Positions 5,861-6,592 of a stretch of 6,592 bases of DNA are shown in pieces. The stretch is from an uncultured Bacilli bacterium (lineage in GTDB: Bacteria; Bacillota_I; Bacilli_A; ML615J-28; CAG-313): assembly GCA_904501965.1 (NCBI GenBank), contig CAJGCS010000060.1:1-6592 (forward strand), read 5' to 3'. Each line of letters opens with the position of its first letter. Positions within the stretch are counted from its first letter, which is position 1. A program made the position numbers and the translations under genes. The notes below the pieces were generated by a model. It was not told the origin of the DNA, searched no databases, and saw only the letters and a list, made by a program, of their open reading frames with translations.

Positions 5861-6592
5861 ATGGAAAAGTTCGAAATTTTGAAACATTACGAAAACTTTA
5901 AAACAAGAGTTAATGATTTAATAAGAGTTATTAATGTTGAAGATAAAAAACATGAGATAGCCTTACTTGATAAAAAAATGTTAGAAGATGATTTTTGGTT
6001 AGATACAAAAAATGCATCAAATATTATTAAAAGTGCAAACAAGTTAAAAGATGAACTAAATGATTTGAATAACCTAAAAGAACTTTTAGATGAACTTGAA
6101 CTTACAATTGAACTTGAAGATTATTCAACAATTGAAGAATTAATTAAGAAGTTAACTGAAGAAATTGAAAAATTTGAAATCAGCCAACTATTAAGTGGCG
6201 AATATGATGATTCTAATGCAATTATGGAACTTCATCCTGGAGCTGGCGGAACTGAGTCACAAGACTGGGCTCTTATGTTATATCGAATGTATAAAAGATT
6301 TTCAGAACGTGCAGGGTTCGATTTTGAACTAATCGATTATCAAGAAGCAAGTGATGCTGGACTTAAAAGTGTAACTTTTATGTTAAAAGGTAAAAATGCT
6401 TATGGATATTTATCTTCTGAAAAAGGAGTACATCGTTTAGTTAGAATATCACCATTTGATTCAAATTCCAGAAGACATACAAGTTTTGTTGCATGCAACG
6501 TAACACCAGAAATAAATAATACAATAGAAATAGAAGTATTAGATGAAGATATAAGAGTAGATACATATCGCTCAAGTGGTGCCGGTGGACAA
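5861..6592 (+). CDS. prfB: Peptide chain release factor 2, 5' part (3' end outside window)
   Basis: The frame gives 244 residues and runs off the window at the last base. RF2 recognises UAA and UGA in the ribosomal A site and triggers peptide release. The fragment covers the N-terminal helical domain (1 to about 112) and the core up to the catalytic motif: HPGAGGTESQDWALMLYRMY (125-144), of the RF2 rather than RF1 type; the stop-codon-reading tripeptide SPF (197-199) followed by RRHTSF (204-209); and RSSGAGGQ (237-244), whose GGQ is the last thing in the window. The residue before SGAGGQ is Ser, where B. subtilis has Ala. The N-terminus aligns without a gap to B. subtilis RF2. The frame is continuous at codons 24-25 (ATT AAT), where most bacteria carry an in-frame UGA requiring a +1 frameshift, so that autoregulation is absent here. 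It sits at the end of the visible secA operon. Confidence 0.97.
   Translation, partial: MEKFEILKHYENFKTRVNDLIRVINVEDKKHEIALLDKKMLEDDFWLDTKNASNIIKSANKLKDELNDLNNLKELLDELELTIELEDYSTIEELIKKLTEEIEKFEISQLLSGEYDDSNAIMELHPGAGGTESQDWALMLYRMYKRFSERAGFDFELIDYQEASDAGLKSVTFMLKGKNAYGYLSSEKGVHRLVRISPFDSNSRRHTSFVACNVTPEINNTIEIEVLDEDIRVDTYRSSGAGGQ

Noticed and set aside
5861..5940. Hidden frameshift site in prfB
   Set aside because: The zero frame is open throughout and aligns with RF2 without a shift; out-of-frame TGA triplets (for example in GTTGAA) are not in a slippery context.

Overview
The window is about 6.6 kb of very AT-rich, gene-dense bacterial chromosome with seven genes, all on the + strand. Gene content, strong AGGAGG-type ribosome sites, consensus sigma-A-like promoters and the SecA/RF2 sequences point to a low-GC Gram-positive lineage (Bacillota/Bacilli, or a neighbouring Mycoplasmatota-like or Erysipelotrichia-like group). 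All tryptophans read are TGG, no UGA is read through, and a release factor 2 gene is present. The standard bacterial code with UGA as stop is therefore likely, which argues against classical Mycoplasma. A precise taxon cannot be given from the sequence alone.

Layout. (1) 1-1174: the 3' part of a biotin protein ligase gene (birA), followed with no gap by a cytidylate-kinase-like P-loop kinase gene. This unit ends in a perfect 12-bp hairpin terminator that overlaps the kinase stop codon. (2) 1176-1850: an extended -10 promoter directly after the terminator drives queH, the non-cobalamin epoxyqueuosine reductase of tRNA queuosine synthesis, with almost no 5' leader. (3) 1851-1972: an intergenic region with an imperfect hairpin and a second strong promoter of nearly identical design. 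(4) 1973-6592: an apparent operon secA - cysK - cysE - prfB. SecA is the protein-export ATPase, CysK and CysE make cysteine from serine, and prfB (release factor 2) runs off the window end at its GGQ motif.

How the genes fit together: secA next to prfB is a familiar Firmicute arrangement. Here a two-gene cysteine-synthesis cassette lies between them, tightly packed, with a TTG start for cysK and a 17-nt cysK/cysE overlap. The rest is housekeeping: protein biotinylation, nucleotide phosphorylation, tRNA modification, export and translation termination. I see no mobile element, CRISPR array, tRNA/rRNA or defence system, and nothing that looks like a new system. The points most worth checking are the absence of the usual programmed frameshift in prfB, the cys cassette with a CysE lacking its C-terminal tail, a shortened divergent CysK, and the near-leaderless queH transcript.
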